Of a stretch of 64,000 bases of DNA, positions 17,852 through 27,420 are shown piece after piece. The DNA lies in the NCBI RefSeq assembly GCF_000235425.2, contig NZ_KI912266.1:4334985-4398984 (forward strand), written 5' to 3'. A model generated the notes under the pieces. That model made no database searches and was not told where the DNA came from. It saw only the letters and a program-made list of their open reading frames with translations. This DNA comes from Pseudofrankia saprophytica. GTDB lineage: Bacteria; Actinomycetota; Actinomycetes; Frankiales; Frankiaceae. Each line of letters opens with the position of its first letter. Within the stretch, counting starts at the first letter, position 1. Both the position numbers and the translations under genes were made by a program.

Positions 17852-20800
17852 CGGCCGGGGTCGGACCCGACGGTCACACCAGCTGGTCGACGGATCCCAT
17901 GGACCTCGCGGACACCGTCTGGCTGGCGCTGTTCGCCGACGACCTGCCAGACCGGGCCGCCGGGCTGCCCCGGGCGGACAGCGACCCTCTGGACGAGGAA
18001 TCCCTGGCCGACCTGGCGGCGCCTCGTCAGCCGCCCAACCCGCGCGAAGAGTCCGGCGAACCGGCTGGGGTCGACGGTGGCGGTCCGCGCTCGTCGCATC
18101 TGCCGCCGTCCTCCGGCGAGCCACTGGATACCGGCGATTCGGTAACGGGGGAGGCCGCCGTAGGCGGGTCGGGCGTCACTGGCTGGGACCGGCCGGTCGC
18201 CAGCAGCCGGCCCCGGCGCCGCGGCCGGTCCTGGCTGGCCCCTCGGCCCGCGACCCTGACCGCCCTGCTCGAACAGCCACGCGGGCTACGCCAGGCTCTG
18301 GAGCCCATTCGCCAGCTGGTCCCCTCTGCGGGCGAGACCGTGCTGGACGACGAGGCGACGGCCGAGCACCTGGCGGACGGGCGCTGGCGGCCCGAGTACC
18401 AGCCGGTTCTGGAGCGCCGCTATGCCCTGACCCTGGTCGTCGACGACAACTGGACGATGACGATCTGGTCGGCGCTGGTGCCGCGGCTCGTCGGCGCGCT
18501 CGAACGGCTCGGAGTGTTCCGCGACGTCCGGGTGTGCTACCTCGACACCGACGTGGCGGCGACCCGGGCGCTGAGGCTGCGTGGCAGTCGCCGCCGCGCC
18601 GCCGGGTTCTCGCCGGCCCAGCTCCTGGAGTCGCCCGGCCGCCGGATCATCTGGGTGCTGACCGACGGCATGGGCGCGGCCTGGCGACGAGGGCTGATGG
18701 AACCCGTGCTGTGGTCGTGGGCGCGGTCGCTGCAGGTCGCGCTGCTGTCCACGGTGCCGCGATCCACGTTGCGCCATACCGGAATCGACCAGTACCAGGA
18801 CAACCCTGCGGAGACGGAGGCCGTGGCGGTACCGGTGCTGTTGGCGCATCCGGTCTCGATCGGCCGCTGGGCCGACCATCTCGCTGGCCAGGACGTCGGG
18901 GAGCCCTGGCTGCCCGTGCTACCGGCTCTGCACGTCGGGCCACGACGGCAGGCACCCGCCGATGCACCCGACATGGCGCCCGAAGCCGACCGCGACGCGG
19001 AAGGCGCGGACGTTCTCGACCGGCCTGAGCCGCCGCGCACCCTGGTTGCCCGCCTGCGCTCGGCTACGAGCCCCGCCGCGTTCCGGCTGGCGACCCGGCT
19101 GGCCGCCGCGCCGATCACCCGTTCCACGATGCAGCGGCTCATGGCCACCATCGAAGGGCCGGTGGGGACGTCCTCGGCCGCGCTCGCGGAGCTGTTCGCG
19201 CATGGCGTGCTTCATCCAGTCGCCGACTGGCCGACGGACGACGGAGCCATCGCCTATGACTTCGCGCCAGGGCTGCGCGAGCACCTTCTCTCGTATGGCA
19301 GCAGGGCGGAGACCCTGCGAGTGCTACGGATTGTGGACGCCGAGCTGGGCGGCCGAATCGAGGCGGTGCGTCACCTGAGCCGGGCACTGACCGACCCAGA
19401 CGACACGCCCCTACCGGCCGTCACGGCCGCGAGCGTCGACTACCTCACCGTCGAGGCGACGGCCCTCGCCGCCCTGTCCGGCCGCTACCTCGCCCGTGCC
19501 CGTCGCCTCCAGGCAGCTCTTCGGCGGGGTCCGGCCTCGGGGCACGGAACCACCCGCCCCTACATCCTTGGCAATGTCCCGCCGAGGAACCCCAGATTCG
19601 TCGACCGGGAGGCGCTGCTGGATACCCTCCGCAACCGGCTGGCGGAGGGCGGCTCCGCGATGCTGCCCGAGGCGCTGCATGGCATGGGCGGGGTCGGGAA
19701 GTCGCAGGTGGCCGTCGAGTATGTGCACCGGTACGGACGCGAGTTCGATCTGGTCTGGTGGGTGCCCGCCGAGCACTCGGCGCAGATCAGCAGCTCGCTG
19801 GTCGAGCTGGCGCAGCGCCTGGACCTGCCGGTCAGTACGGAGGTGAACTCCGCGGTTCCGGCGGTGCTGGAGGCGCTGCGCCTCGGGCAGCCGTACGCGA
19901 AATGGCTACTCGTGTTCGACAACGCCGATGATCCGCAGGTGGTGCGCGACTACATCGTGCCCAGTGACTTGGGGCGTGTGCTCGTCACGACACGTAACTC
20001 TGACTGGGCAGCGGTGGCGCGGTCACTCGAGATCGGCGTGTTCACGCGGGCGGCGAGCATCGAGCTGCTACGACGACGCAGGCCCGAGCTGACGGCACGG
20101 GACGGCGACAGCCTGGCCGAGGTGCTTGGGAACCTGCCGCTCGCGGTCGAACATGCGGCGGCCTGGCTCGTCGCCACGGGAATGGCGGTCGAGAGCTACC
20201 TGCGACTGCTCCGGGAGAAGAAGGAGGAGCTGCTCGATGCCGGATCGCCGGCCGAGGATGAGCTGCCCATCCTGGCGGCGTGGAACGTCTCTCTCGACCG
20301 GCTCGGGAGTACCCATCCGGGCGCGCTGCGCCTACTGCAGCTGTTTGCGTTTCTGGCCGCGACGCCGATTCCCATGAGGATTCTTCGAGGCGGCCGGGCC
20401 ACTGGGACGACGCCGGAGCTCGACGCCGTACTGCGTGACCCGACCGAGCTCGACATGGCGCTGCGCCAGATCTCCCAGTACGCGCTCGCCCGGATCGACC
20501 GCTCCGCCGACACGATCGTGGTGCACAGCCTCGCGCAAGACGTTGTCCGCACCCGGATGACGCCGGACGAGGACGCGGCCATCCACGGCGAGGTGCTCAA
20601 CCTGCTGGCGGCGCACGATCCCGGAGTGCCCGACGACCCGGCGACCTGGCCCGCGTACGCCCAGCTCTATCCGCACGTGATCTCCAGCAGCGCGGTGGAC
20701 AGTGACGCGGCCGGGGTTCGGGCGCTGGTCGTCGACGAGATCATCTACCTGTACAGGTTCGGTGACCACCGAAGCGGCCTCGAGCTCGCGGAACGCGCCC

Positions 20801-22041
20801 ACCAGACATGGACGGTCGCCTCGGGCGAGGCGGCTCCGTCCACTCTCCAGGTCGCCGGCTGGCTCGGCTGGCTCTATTTCATCGTCGGCCGGTACGCCGA
20901 TGCGGCGCGTACCAATGCCCGCGTACTGGAGCTGTCCACCCAGGTGAACGGCGCCGATCACGCCGAGACCCTGCTCACGATGGGGAACTGCATCACCGAC
21001 CGGATCGTCGCCGGGGATTTCGAGGCCGCCCTGGAGATCGCGCGGGAGCGTCTCCGCCGGGCCGAGCGCGCCCATGGGCCCGATGACGGCGACACGATGC
21101 TGGCCGCGCATGACGTGGCGGTGGGCCTGCGGCTCGTCGGTAGATTTGCCGATGCCCGAGCGCTCGACGAGGTGACCTGGCGCCGCAAGGCCGAACTTTT
21201 CGGCGAGGGAAACCTGGAGACGCTGCGTACCTTGCTCAGTCTCGCGCTGGACCAAGAGGCGTTGGGTGACTACCACGGTGCTCTCACCCGGTGCGAAGAG
21301 CTGGTCCGACTTCTTGAGCGAGCCGTCGACAGGCGACCTGACCATTTCCAGCTGTTGCAGACGCGGGGGCTGCGAGCTGTGGTTCTACGGAAATCCGGAA
21401 GATATGCGGACGCGCTTGCGTCTAGTAGGCAGGTCACCGTAGCTTCGGAGCGACGCTACGGTGAAAATCATCCGCGTGCGATTGCCGCAGCGGTTGCCTT
21501 CGCCATCGACCTGCGGGATGCCGGAATGTTGGACGAAGCGCGAGAAATATCCGAAGCGGCGTGGCGGCGTTACGTACGTGTTTTCGGTGGGGACCAGCCG
21601 TACACGTTGGCGGCGAGTGTGCAGCTGGCCATTGTCACCCGACGGTCCGGCGATCCGGAGAGTGCGCTCGACTGGGACACGGCCGCGCATACAGGCCTTC
21701 GGCGGCGGCTCGGCGAAAATCATCCTTGGGTGTTGGCGGCGGCGACCAACCTGGCCAGCGATCGCCATGCGCTCGGGCGGATTGTCCTCGCTCACGAACT
21801 GGACGCCGATACATATGACCGGTCGCGCCGTGCCCTGGGGGACAATCATCCGTCGACCCTGTTGGCGGGTGCAAACCTCGCGATGGACGTCCGTGAGCTC
21901 GGTCGGCTGGAGGAGAGCGAGCGGATGCTGGAGAGGACGATGCAGAGCCTATATCGCGTATTAGGTGCCCATCATCCGCTGGCCAGGAGTGTTGGCGAGC
22001 GCCGGCGGGTCGACATCGACATCAACCCGCAACCTCTCTAA
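17848..22041 (+). CDS. vWA / NB-ARC / TPR signalling protein, copy 1 (FxsT-related)
   Basis: A 1397-residue protein with three parts. Residues of about 190-330 form a vWA-like domain: ALTLVVDDNWTMTIW holds a variant MIDAS (D-x-N-x-T) and IIWVLTDG supplies the TDG element. About 570-950 is a STAND NTPase of NB-ARC type, opening with NVPPRNPRFVDREALL as in FxSxx-COOH-system TPR proteins. It has GMGGVGKS (about 611), LLVFDNADDP (about 687) and a GLPL-like LGNLPLAVEHAAAWL. About 950-1390 is a run of tetratricopeptide repeats with recurring GE/DNHP...L..A.NLA...R units. It probably senses a ligand through the TPR part and signals by ATP-driven oligomerisation, with the vWA part engaging MoxR and VMAP. 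It ends 30 bases from the convergent HEXXH gene. Confidence 0.85.
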   Translation: MTAGVGPDGHTSWSTDPMDLADTVWLALFADDLPDRAAGLPRADSDPLDEESLADLAAPRQPPNPREESGEPAGVDGGGPRSSHLPPSSGEPLDTGDSVTGEAAVGGSGVTGWDRPVASSRPRRRGRSWLAPRPATLTALLEQPRGLRQALEPIRQLVPSAGETVLDDEATAEHLADGRWRPEYQPVLERRYALTLVVDDNWTMTIWSALVPRLVGALERLGVFRDVRVCYLDTDVAATRALRLRGSRRRAAGFSPAQLLESPGRRIIWVLTDGMGAAWRRGLMEPVLWSWARSLQVALLSTVPRSTLRHTGIDQYQDNPAETEAVAVPVLLAHPVSIGRWADHLAGQDVGEPWLPVLPALHVGPRRQAPADAPDMAPEADRDAEGADVLDRPEPPRTLVARLRSATSPAAFRLATRLAAAPITRSTMQRLMATIEGPVGTSSAALAELFAHGVLHPVADWPTDDGAIAYDFAPGLREHLLSYGSRAETLRVLRIVDAELGGRIEAVRHLSRALTDPDDTPLPAVTAASVDYLTVEATALAALSGRYLARARRLQAALRRGPASGHGTTRPYILGNVPPRNPRFVDREALLDTLRNRLAEGGSAMLPEALHGMGGVGKSQVAVEYVHRYGREFDLVWWVPAEHSAQISSSLVELAQRLDLPVSTEVNSAVPAVLEALRLGQPYAKWLLVFDNADDPQVVRDYIVPSDLGRVLVTTRNSDWAAVARSLEIGVFTRAASIELLRRRRPELTARDGDSLAEVLGNLPLAVEHAAAWLVATGMAVESYLRLLREKKEELLDAGSPAEDELPILAAWNVSLDRLGSTHPGALRLLQLFAFLAATPIPMRILRGGRATGTTPELDAVLRDPTELDMALRQISQYALARIDRSADTIVVHSLAQDVVRTRMTPDEDAAIHGEVLNLLAAHDPGVPDDPATWPAYAQLYPHVISSSAVDSDAAGVRALVVDEIIYLYRFGDHRSGLELAERAHQTWTVASGEAAPSTLQVAGWLGWLYFIVGRYADAARTNARVLELSTQVNGADHAETLLTMGNCITDRIVAGDFEAALEIARERLRRAERAHGPDDGDTMLAAHDVAVGLRLVGRFADARALDEVTWRRKAELFGEGNLETLRTLLSLALDQEALGDYHGALTRCEELVRLLERAVDRRPDHFQLLQTRGLRAVVLRKSGRYADALASSRQVTVASERRYGENHPRAIAAAVAFAIDLRDAGMLDEAREISEAAWRRYVRVFGGDQPYTLAASVQLAIVTRRSGDPESALDWDTAAHTGLRRRLGENHPWVLAAATNLASDRHALGRIVLAHELDADTYDRSRRALGDNHPSTLLAGANLAMDVRELGRLEESERMLERTMQSLYRVLGAHHPLARSVGERRRVDIDINPQPL

Positions 22042-22071
22042 AGTTCTCAGCGCCCGAATGCGGTGCAACCA

Positions 22072-23976
22072 CTAGCCGGCATCGGCGCTGAGCCCATGAC
22101 CGATCCAGGTGGCGAGTTCGACCGGTGTGGGGCGGTGGTCGCTCCTTGCCGCGACGGTGGTGGCGATCGCCCGTACGAGTTCGGGCCGGGTGAGGAGGGC
22201 CTGGGCCGCCACCGGTTCTCCGGTTGCCGCCAGCGCTCGTCCGAGGCCGGTCCAGGCGCCGGCTCGGCCTGGTTCAGTCGCAAGCTCATCAAGGTAGACT
22301 GCGCGTGCCTCGTCGTATCGACGGGCGACAAGCAACAGGTCGGCCTTCTCGGCCCCCGGTATCGAATGTGGTATCAGTGCGTCTGCCATCTCGGTCGCGC
22401 TCACACGGCGACCGAGCCACCCACGTGTGGCAAAGGCGATCGCGTCCAGATGTCTGGCCGACGGGTCCGGCTTGACGACTGTCTCCGTGAGGTCGAGAAC
22501 GGGCGGTGGCGCCTCAGGCCGCCATGCCTTGGCCAAGGCGGCGACAACCGTCGTCGGCGGGTGCAGATGGTGCAGCCGCCATCGGCCGTAGTGGTCAGCG
22601 GCCGCCAGGCGCGCCAGCTCCTCGACCGCGTCCGGCACCGGCTCATGCATCCACTCGTCGATGACAGCGGAGACGCCGACGAAGAAACGTGCTCCGACCG
22701 CCGTCAATTCGGGCCTACCACGCACTCGCCGCAGCGCACTGTGTACTCGCCGCCGCCACAGGGCGAATTCGAAGAAGGAAGAAGCTCCCGCCTCGGCCCC
22801 TGCCAGTCTGGCTCGGCTCCTCCAGAAGCCGGCCACTCCGAAGAACGCGAAGGTACCCTGCATCAGTCCGCGTAGGGGACGAGGATCATCTCGCCAGGGT
22901 GAGTAGAAGCATCGCTCGTCCCCGGCTTCGCTGGCGAGGACGATGTCGGTAAGGTGCATGAGCACCCCGAGCTGGGCATGGTAAAATTCGTGTACAAGGG
23001 TCGCAGCGAGTTGCTCGCCATCGCGAGGCTCGGAGATTAGGACCTTGCCGAACGCATCCCCCGCAGAGGCGCTAAAGATTCTGGTTGATTCGTCGGCGGG
23101 TAGCGGAACGACGGTCGAGGTTGCCAGCGCGAGCGCGTCGGCCTGGTTGGCATCTGTCTCACGCAAGATGCCCCAAGCCTCGTCCAGGGCATTTTCCCAA
23201 CGCCGCGTGGCGCTGTTGCTCAGTCTGCCCGGTGAAGCGGTTCCGAGTAGCATGCGGTAGGGGTTGGTGTCATCTAGGTCGACGATGAGCTGCGCCTTTG
23301 GTGGGCCGACTCGAACCCAGGTATGCTTACGCCAGGTCGCGGTCGTGTCCGCGGAGAGCCCACCCGGATCGCGATCCGGCCCAGTGAGCCAACCATTCGC
23401 CCTGACACTGACGGTTCCATCGCCGGTCGCCACGACCGCCGGCTCCCAGGGTTCGGAGTACGGCCCCCGCGCCCAGCCGACAGTCGGTAGCGTAACCTCG
23501 CCGCATCGTGCGGGAACTCGCAGCCGCGCTCGAACATTCGCCCGTGCTGCCACTGAGGCGGCAATCGCGTGTAGGTAGCCGACATCGACCCACAGCGGCT
23601 CGCGCCAGGTTTGTGGGTCATCGGGACGACCTGAGCGCAGTCGTCGCAGGACGTGCGCGGCCCATGCTCCGGTCTCTGGCAGGGTAAGGACCACGCTGGT
23701 CTGGCGAGCGTTTACTCGCTGCGCGTCGACCAAAAGATCCCACGCGACGTCGACATCCTCCAGGGGGCCTGTGGCCTGAGCGCCCGCCGCGCGCGCGACA
23801 TCAAGGACGGCCCGCAGCAAGACGGCACGGTGACTCCGCTCGGCGTCGAGGAGAGCGGCCCCCGTTGCGGCATCGGCCTTACCTGCAGCGATCTGGTCGA
23901 CAGTCGACCAGGACAGCGCGAGACGTTCCAGCTGCCGACTGCCGGATGGCGACGCCGGCTGATCGGCATCAGTCAA
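22072..23976 (-). CDS. HEXXH-motif putative peptide-modification protein, copy 1
   Basis: This 634-residue protein carries a metal-binding HEXXH motif, LVHEFYHAQLG, with His329, Glu330 and His333. It matches the HEXXH-domain proteins found with FxSxx-COOH peptides and FxsB radical SAM enzymes; some relatives have been linked to peptide hydroxylation, so a metalloenzyme acting on the neighbouring peptide is the leading idea. Conserved between the copies are WDLLVDAQRVNARQT, LPTVGWARGPYSEPWEP, IFSASAGDAFG, FYSPWRDDPRPL and GTFAFFGVAGFW. The C-terminal 120 residues are helical with a TPR-like DLLLVARRYDEARAVYL. The TTG start at 23976 overlaps the stop of the peptide gene by several bases, indicating coupling. 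Confidence 0.75.
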   Translation of the reverse strand: MTDADQPASPSGSRQLERLALSWSTVDQIAAGKADAATGAALLDAERSHRAVLLRAVLDVARAAGAQATGPLEDVDVAWDLLVDAQRVNARQTSVVLTLPETGAWAAHVLRRLRSGRPDDPQTWREPLWVDVGYLHAIAASVAARANVRARLRVPARCGEVTLPTVGWARGPYSEPWEPAVVATGDGTVSVRANGWLTGPDRDPGGLSADTTATWRKHTWVRVGPPKAQLIVDLDDTNPYRMLLGTASPGRLSNSATRRWENALDEAWGILRETDANQADALALATSTVVPLPADESTRIFSASAGDAFGKVLISEPRDGEQLAATLVHEFYHAQLGVLMHLTDIVLASEAGDERCFYSPWRDDPRPLRGLMQGTFAFFGVAGFWRSRARLAGAEAGASSFFEFALWRRRVHSALRRVRGRPELTAVGARFFVGVSAVIDEWMHEPVPDAVEELARLAAADHYGRWRLHHLHPPTTVVAALAKAWRPEAPPPVLDLTETVVKPDPSARHLDAIAFATRGWLGRRVSATEMADALIPHSIPGAEKADLLLVARRYDEARAVYLDELATEPGRAGAWTGLGRALAATGEPVAAQALLTRPELVRAIATTVAARSDHRPTPVELATWIGHGLSADAG

Positions 23977-24142
23977 GGCGTCGACTTGCGGAACCTAGCC
24001 GGTCGTCACGATCGATAGCCCGCGCGAGTATGCGCTCGATGCCCGCCCGCAGCGCATCGTCGTCGTTGGTCCTGAGCTCCGCCAGCGGAATGTCAGCGAT
24101 GTCGGGGAGATCGGACTGGATAACGGCGTCCAGCGCGGGCAC
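23969..24142 (-). CDS. 57-residue FxSxx-COOH-like peptide, copy 1
   Basis: A short gene with an AAGGAG ribosome site and GTG start at 24142. It encodes 57 acidic and helical residues: the N-terminal part includes SDLPDIADIPLAELRTNDDD, the middle ALRAGIERILARAI, and the end DDRLGSASRRLD. The SD-hydrophobic-PD...L-x-E-L-R-x-x-D-D-x-A-L pattern is that of precursors in FxSxx-COOH systems, where the C-terminal core normally ends Phe-x-Ser-x-x. Here the terminus is ASRRLD with no aromatic residue. Its stop overlaps the TTG start of the HEXXH gene. Copy 2 has exactly the same length, with 31 of 57 identical residues by hand count. Confidence 0.8.
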   Translation of the reverse strand: MPALDAVIQSDLPDIADIPLAELRTNDDDALRAGIERILARAIDRDDRLGSASRRLD

Positions 24143-24243
24143 GCCTGGCTCCTTCCTGGGGACCTGTCGAGCGCGAGCGCATGGTGCGCTCCGACGAGGT
24201 GGCAGCCTCGGTCCCGGCTAGGCGGTGAGACTACCGCTCGACT

Positions 24244-24250
24244 GTGTCGC
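24244..24250 (-). promoter_or_regulatory. GTGTCGC element upstream of peptide gene 1
   Basis: A single GTGTCGC lies about 102-108 bases upstream of the peptide start. Three close copies occupy the same relative position before the second peptide gene, which makes a shared regulatory site conceivable. Alone this heptamer would not be notable. The rest of the 24143-24596 gap shows no gene on either strand. Confidence 0.25.
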
Positions 24251-24429
24251 CTCCAGCGGCACGTGATGTGGCCACGCCCACTCGGCCGGTCGGAGGCGAC
24301 GTCTGGTCCTCACAGGCGGCCATGGTGTCCCAAAAGTACTGTTTGGTCGCGGTCGGGTGGCGAGGGCAGGCTCGATGGCTGAGCACCGATCGGCGCCCCT
24401 GATCCGGTTGGTAGTCAGGACTGCGGGCA

Positions 24430-24479
24430 TTGGCGCAGATAAGGTGATCGAGGGTTGATAGTGTGACCCTGAGGGTCAC
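24430..24479 (+). promoter_or_regulatory. Putative control region of second conflict-system operon
   Basis: TTGGCG (24430-24435) is followed, at a rather long 23-base spacing, by TAGTGT (24459-24464). This overlaps a perfect inverted repeat GTGACCC-TGA-GGGTCAC at 24463-24479. The order TTGGCG, TAG-x-GTGAC, GTCACT repeats that seen before the first operon, although the spacings differ. The next gene begins 118 bases further on. Confidence 0.4.
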
Positions 24480-24596
24480 TGCGGGCCGGGACGGGGACCG
24501 GAGGCAGGTGAGCGTGGTGTCCTGCTTGCCCATGGCTGTGGGTGGACCTGGCGTGTTCACCGAATGTAACGGGCCTGCGCGCTCGCTCTGGATCGT

Positions 24597-26243
24597 GTGT
24601 TGAACGAACAGGACAGACGTACGACGCGGCGGCGTGCGGAGGTCGAGCGTGAAATCGCCGACGTTCTCCGTGACTGCCCGTCGCTGCAAGGCGAGGTCGC
24701 CCATCACGTGCTGGTCGGTCGACTACTGCGGCGTGGGGGTGTCTCGTTGTCGGTACCGGCAGCGGCGACGGACGCCATCTGGTTCCTGGGGCTCATCGGA
24801 GTGTGTCAGCGTGCGCTGGGCGGCTTCGCGGAGCTGGCATGTGCTGTCGAGGACCTGCGTGTGGAACAACCGACCGTGGACGCTCTCGCGCGTCTCGCTG
24901 ATCGTTGGGAGGCCTACGGCGAGCTGGGCGACGTTCCGGACGGGGTGTTGCATCAACTGGAGGTTGAGCTGCGGCTTCTCACACCAGTCGACGTCAGCGG
25001 CGCCTACCGCCACACCGCCGGCGATAGTGCCCGCACAGTGCCGGCCTATTGCGACACGGCTTGGGCCGCGCTGCTCTGGCTTTTCTGCCAGAACGCCTCG
25101 CCGCCCGACCCCGCGTCGGACTCGGTCGCGGGACCGGGCATGCCCACCTTGCCGGCCCCGTCGCTGCCGCCGTCAATGACCTTCCTCGAGGCCGTAAAGG
25201 ACGCACTGAGCCCCGCGACGGCGGGCCAGGTCGACGCGTGGAACCGTCGACGTGCCCGGGACGCCGGCCTGGTCCGACAACTGGACGAAATCCGCCTACG
25301 CCGCGACCCACAGACACGTGAACCTGGCGTAGTCCACCTGATCTTTCAGTTCGAGCTGCGCCGGGCGGCCGACCATGCTGCCGGGCAGCCGATGACCCGA
25401 TCGCAAGAGATCGAGGTGGCTTGCTGGCGGCAGTGGCCCAGGTCGGAACGCTTCGAGCGGGTCGCGGCGACGGTGTGCACGGCAGGCGAACTGCCGCGGC
25501 TGACCAGCGAGGCGGTCGTGGGACTGGAGGAAGAGCTCCGGGACGCCGAGGACTTGATCATGATCGAGTTCATCCTGTCTCACGAGCTACTCCATCTGCC
25601 GGTGGAACACTGGCAGATGGAGTACGACGACCGACTGCCCAGCGCGATCGGGCTCGGCTACCCACTTGCGTTGCGCTCGCTGGAGAGACAGCGCAGAACG
25701 AGTTGGCACCGCCGGTGGCGCCGTCGCTGGCGGCGGCTGGCCGAGGGGGACGGACACGGCGTGCACTGGGACGCCGACAACGCTGGTGGAGATCTGTCTA
25801 AGTTGTACGCGTCTACCATCGAGGACGAGAACACCGTCGCGGTGGCTCTTTCCGGTCCGCCGAGAAGACGTGGCGGCCGGACCGGACGGGAGCTGAACAT
25901 CGCCTTGCAGTGCGGTGTGCCGATCATCATGTGGCACCGCGGCGAGCCGACCCACGCTGCCTCCACAGCACTACGTGCCTTCCTCGACGGCATCGAGGGC
26001 GAACCGATCGTCCACGTGGGCCACGGCGGTGTCGCCGTTGCGCCGGCTGACCTGGATGAACGGCCCGACATCGCCGGCGTCGTAGGGGTCCGGCCGGCCG
26101 TCAGTCAGCTCACTGACCTGCGCGACCGGGCTCAGCGGCTGCGGGCGCGGGCCTATCGGATCTCCGCCGCGAGTCAGGATCTGGGCTGGCACCTCGCGCT
26201 GATATGGGATGATCCCGACCGGCAGCCAGAGCGGGTGTGGTGA
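24597..26243 (+). CDS. VMAP-like protein, copy 2 (vWA-MoxR-associated)
   Basis: A 548-residue paralogue of the protein at 15147 with the same order of parts. The N-terminal helical domain has REIADVLRDCPSLQGEVAHH and WFLGLIGVCQRALGGFAEL. The VMAP-type C-terminal domain has VVHLIFQFELRRA, CWRQWPRSERFE (about residue 276), IEFILSHELLHLPVEHW (about 323), LGYPLALRSLERQRR and LQCGVPIIMWHRGEP (about 438). SHELLH in this copy spells a possible HExxH that copy 1 lacks (it has PRPLLD), so it is likely chance. An extra 45 or so residues lie between the last strand and the C-terminal LRDRAQRLRARAYRIS. The GTG at 24597 has no strong ribosome site; a TTG follows directly. Confidence 0.75.
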   Translation: MLNEQDRRTTRRRAEVEREIADVLRDCPSLQGEVAHHVLVGRLLRRGGVSLSVPAAATDAIWFLGLIGVCQRALGGFAELACAVEDLRVEQPTVDALARLADRWEAYGELGDVPDGVLHQLEVELRLLTPVDVSGAYRHTAGDSARTVPAYCDTAWAALLWLFCQNASPPDPASDSVAGPGMPTLPAPSLPPSMTFLEAVKDALSPATAGQVDAWNRRRARDAGLVRQLDEIRLRRDPQTREPGVVHLIFQFELRRAADHAAGQPMTRSQEIEVACWRQWPRSERFERVAATVCTAGELPRLTSEAVVGLEEELRDAEDLIMIEFILSHELLHLPVEHWQMEYDDRLPSAIGLGYPLALRSLERQRRTSWHRRWRRRWRRLAEGDGHGVHWDADNAGGDLSKLYASTIEDENTVAVALSGPPRRRGGRTGRELNIALQCGVPIIMWHRGEPTHAASTALRAFLDGIEGEPIVHVGHGGVAVAPADLDERPDIAGVVGVRPAVSQLTDLRDRAQRLRARAYRISAASQDLGWHLALIWDDPDRQPERVW

Positions 26244-26277
26244 CGGCCATTCTTGTGGAGCGGAGGCGGGTAGGTAG

Positions 26278-27420
26278 TTGACCGAGCGACCGACGTCCGT
26301 TTCCGGGCAGAACCCACCTCGGTGGTGGTTGTTCCAGGGCACCGGCGAGCCCCTTTCCGCGGCCGAGCGCACACGGCGGTGGCCGAAGCCGCCACCGTGG
26401 CGGGCGTTCGGCGGCGGTCCGGATGTGAAGACTCCCCCGGCCGACCCGGTGGAGAGCAGGCGCCGTCTCGGCACGGTCGCCGCTCGTCAGCTAACGGCCG
26501 CCCAGCTGTCCGTCATTAATGCGGCGATCTACCTGCGCCGGCCCCTTCTGGTCACCGGCAGGCCGGGTGCGGGGAAGTCCAGTCTGGCCTATCTGATCGC
26601 GCTGGAGTTGGGGCTTGGGCCGGTGCTGCGCTGGCCGGTGACCAGCCGCACCACGGTGCGCGCCGGTCTGTACGACTATGACGCCATCGGACGGGCGGAG
26701 GCGATCGCGCAGGCCGGCCACGAGCTGGTCTCGCCCAGCGCGGGGCCTCGGGACGGTACCCATCTGGCCAAGGATGCCGTCCCGGCGGTACGCCGCAAAC
26801 TGCGCCCGTCCGCGGCTGGTCCGGTCGTGCCGCCGCCGGTGGGTCGATTCGTCACCCTGGGGCCAGTCGGGACCTCGCTGCTGCCGAACACGACGCCCCG
26901 GGTGTTGCTGGTCGACGAGTTCGACAAGAGCGACTACGATCTTCCGAACGATCTCCTCACCATCTTCGAAGACGGCGAGTTCGACATCCCGGAGCTTGTC
27001 CGGGTGCGTGACGCCGAGCCGGAGGCGCAGGTCTACACCGCCGACCGGGGCGAGACCGCCCCCGTTCACGGCGGCATCGTGCGCGCGCGCGAGTTCCCGG
27101 TCGTGGTCATCACCAGCAACGACGAGCGGGAGTTTCCGGAGGCGTTCCTGCGGCGCTGCCTGCGGTTGGAATTCGACATTCCGGATACTGAGGCGCTCGC
27201 GGATCTGGTCGCGGCTCATTTCCCACGCGGGTCGGAGGCCTACCAGCAGATCATCGACGAGTTCGTCGCCCGTCGCCGGCAGGGCCTGCTCGCGTCGGAT
27301 CAGTTGCTCAATGCGGCGCACCTGCTCGACGCCGGCGCTCTCGACGGTGACGAGAACCTGCGCAAGGAACTGTTGGCCGCAATCTGGCGGCGCCTCGATC
27401 CCGTGGCCGACGCGGAATGA
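26278..27420 (+). CDS. MoxR-type AAA+ ATPase, copy 2
   Basis: This 380-residue paralogue of the ATPase at 16652 has WWLFQGTGEPLSAAERTRRW near the N-terminus. The core shows LLVTGRPGAGKSSLAYLIA (Walker A, about residues 88-106), RVLLVDEFDKSDYDLPNDLL (Walker B, about 210-229), the sensor strand FPVVVITSNDEREFP and FLRRCLRLEFDIPD. A longer Pro/Arg-rich insert (about 150-195) separates Walker A and B compared with copy 1. It starts with TTG at 26278, 34 bases after the VMAP stop, unlike the overlap in copy 1, and a GGAGG is at 26262-26266. Its stop overlaps the ATG of the giant vWA protein. Confidence 0.9.
   Translation: MTERPTSVSGQNPPRWWLFQGTGEPLSAAERTRRWPKPPPWRAFGGGPDVKTPPADPVESRRRLGTVAARQLTAAQLSVINAAIYLRRPLLVTGRPGAGKSSLAYLIALELGLGPVLRWPVTSRTTVRAGLYDYDAIGRAEAIAQAGHELVSPSAGPRDGTHLAKDAVPAVRRKLRPSAAGPVVPPPVGRFVTLGPVGTSLLPNTTPRVLLVDEFDKSDYDLPNDLLTIFEDGEFDIPELVRVRDAEPEAQVYTADRGETAPVHGGIVRAREFPVVVITSNDEREFPEAFLRRCLRLEFDIPDTEALADLVAAHFPRGSEAYQQIIDEFVARRRQGLLASDQLLNAAHLLDAGALDGDENLRKELLAAIWRRLDPVADAE

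Noticed and set aside
25563-25620. HExxH-like SHELLH in the second VMAP-like protein, as a possible metalloprotease site
   Set aside because: The paralogue has PRPLLD at the same place and the surrounding block is the conserved VMAP pattern, so the match is most likely chance.
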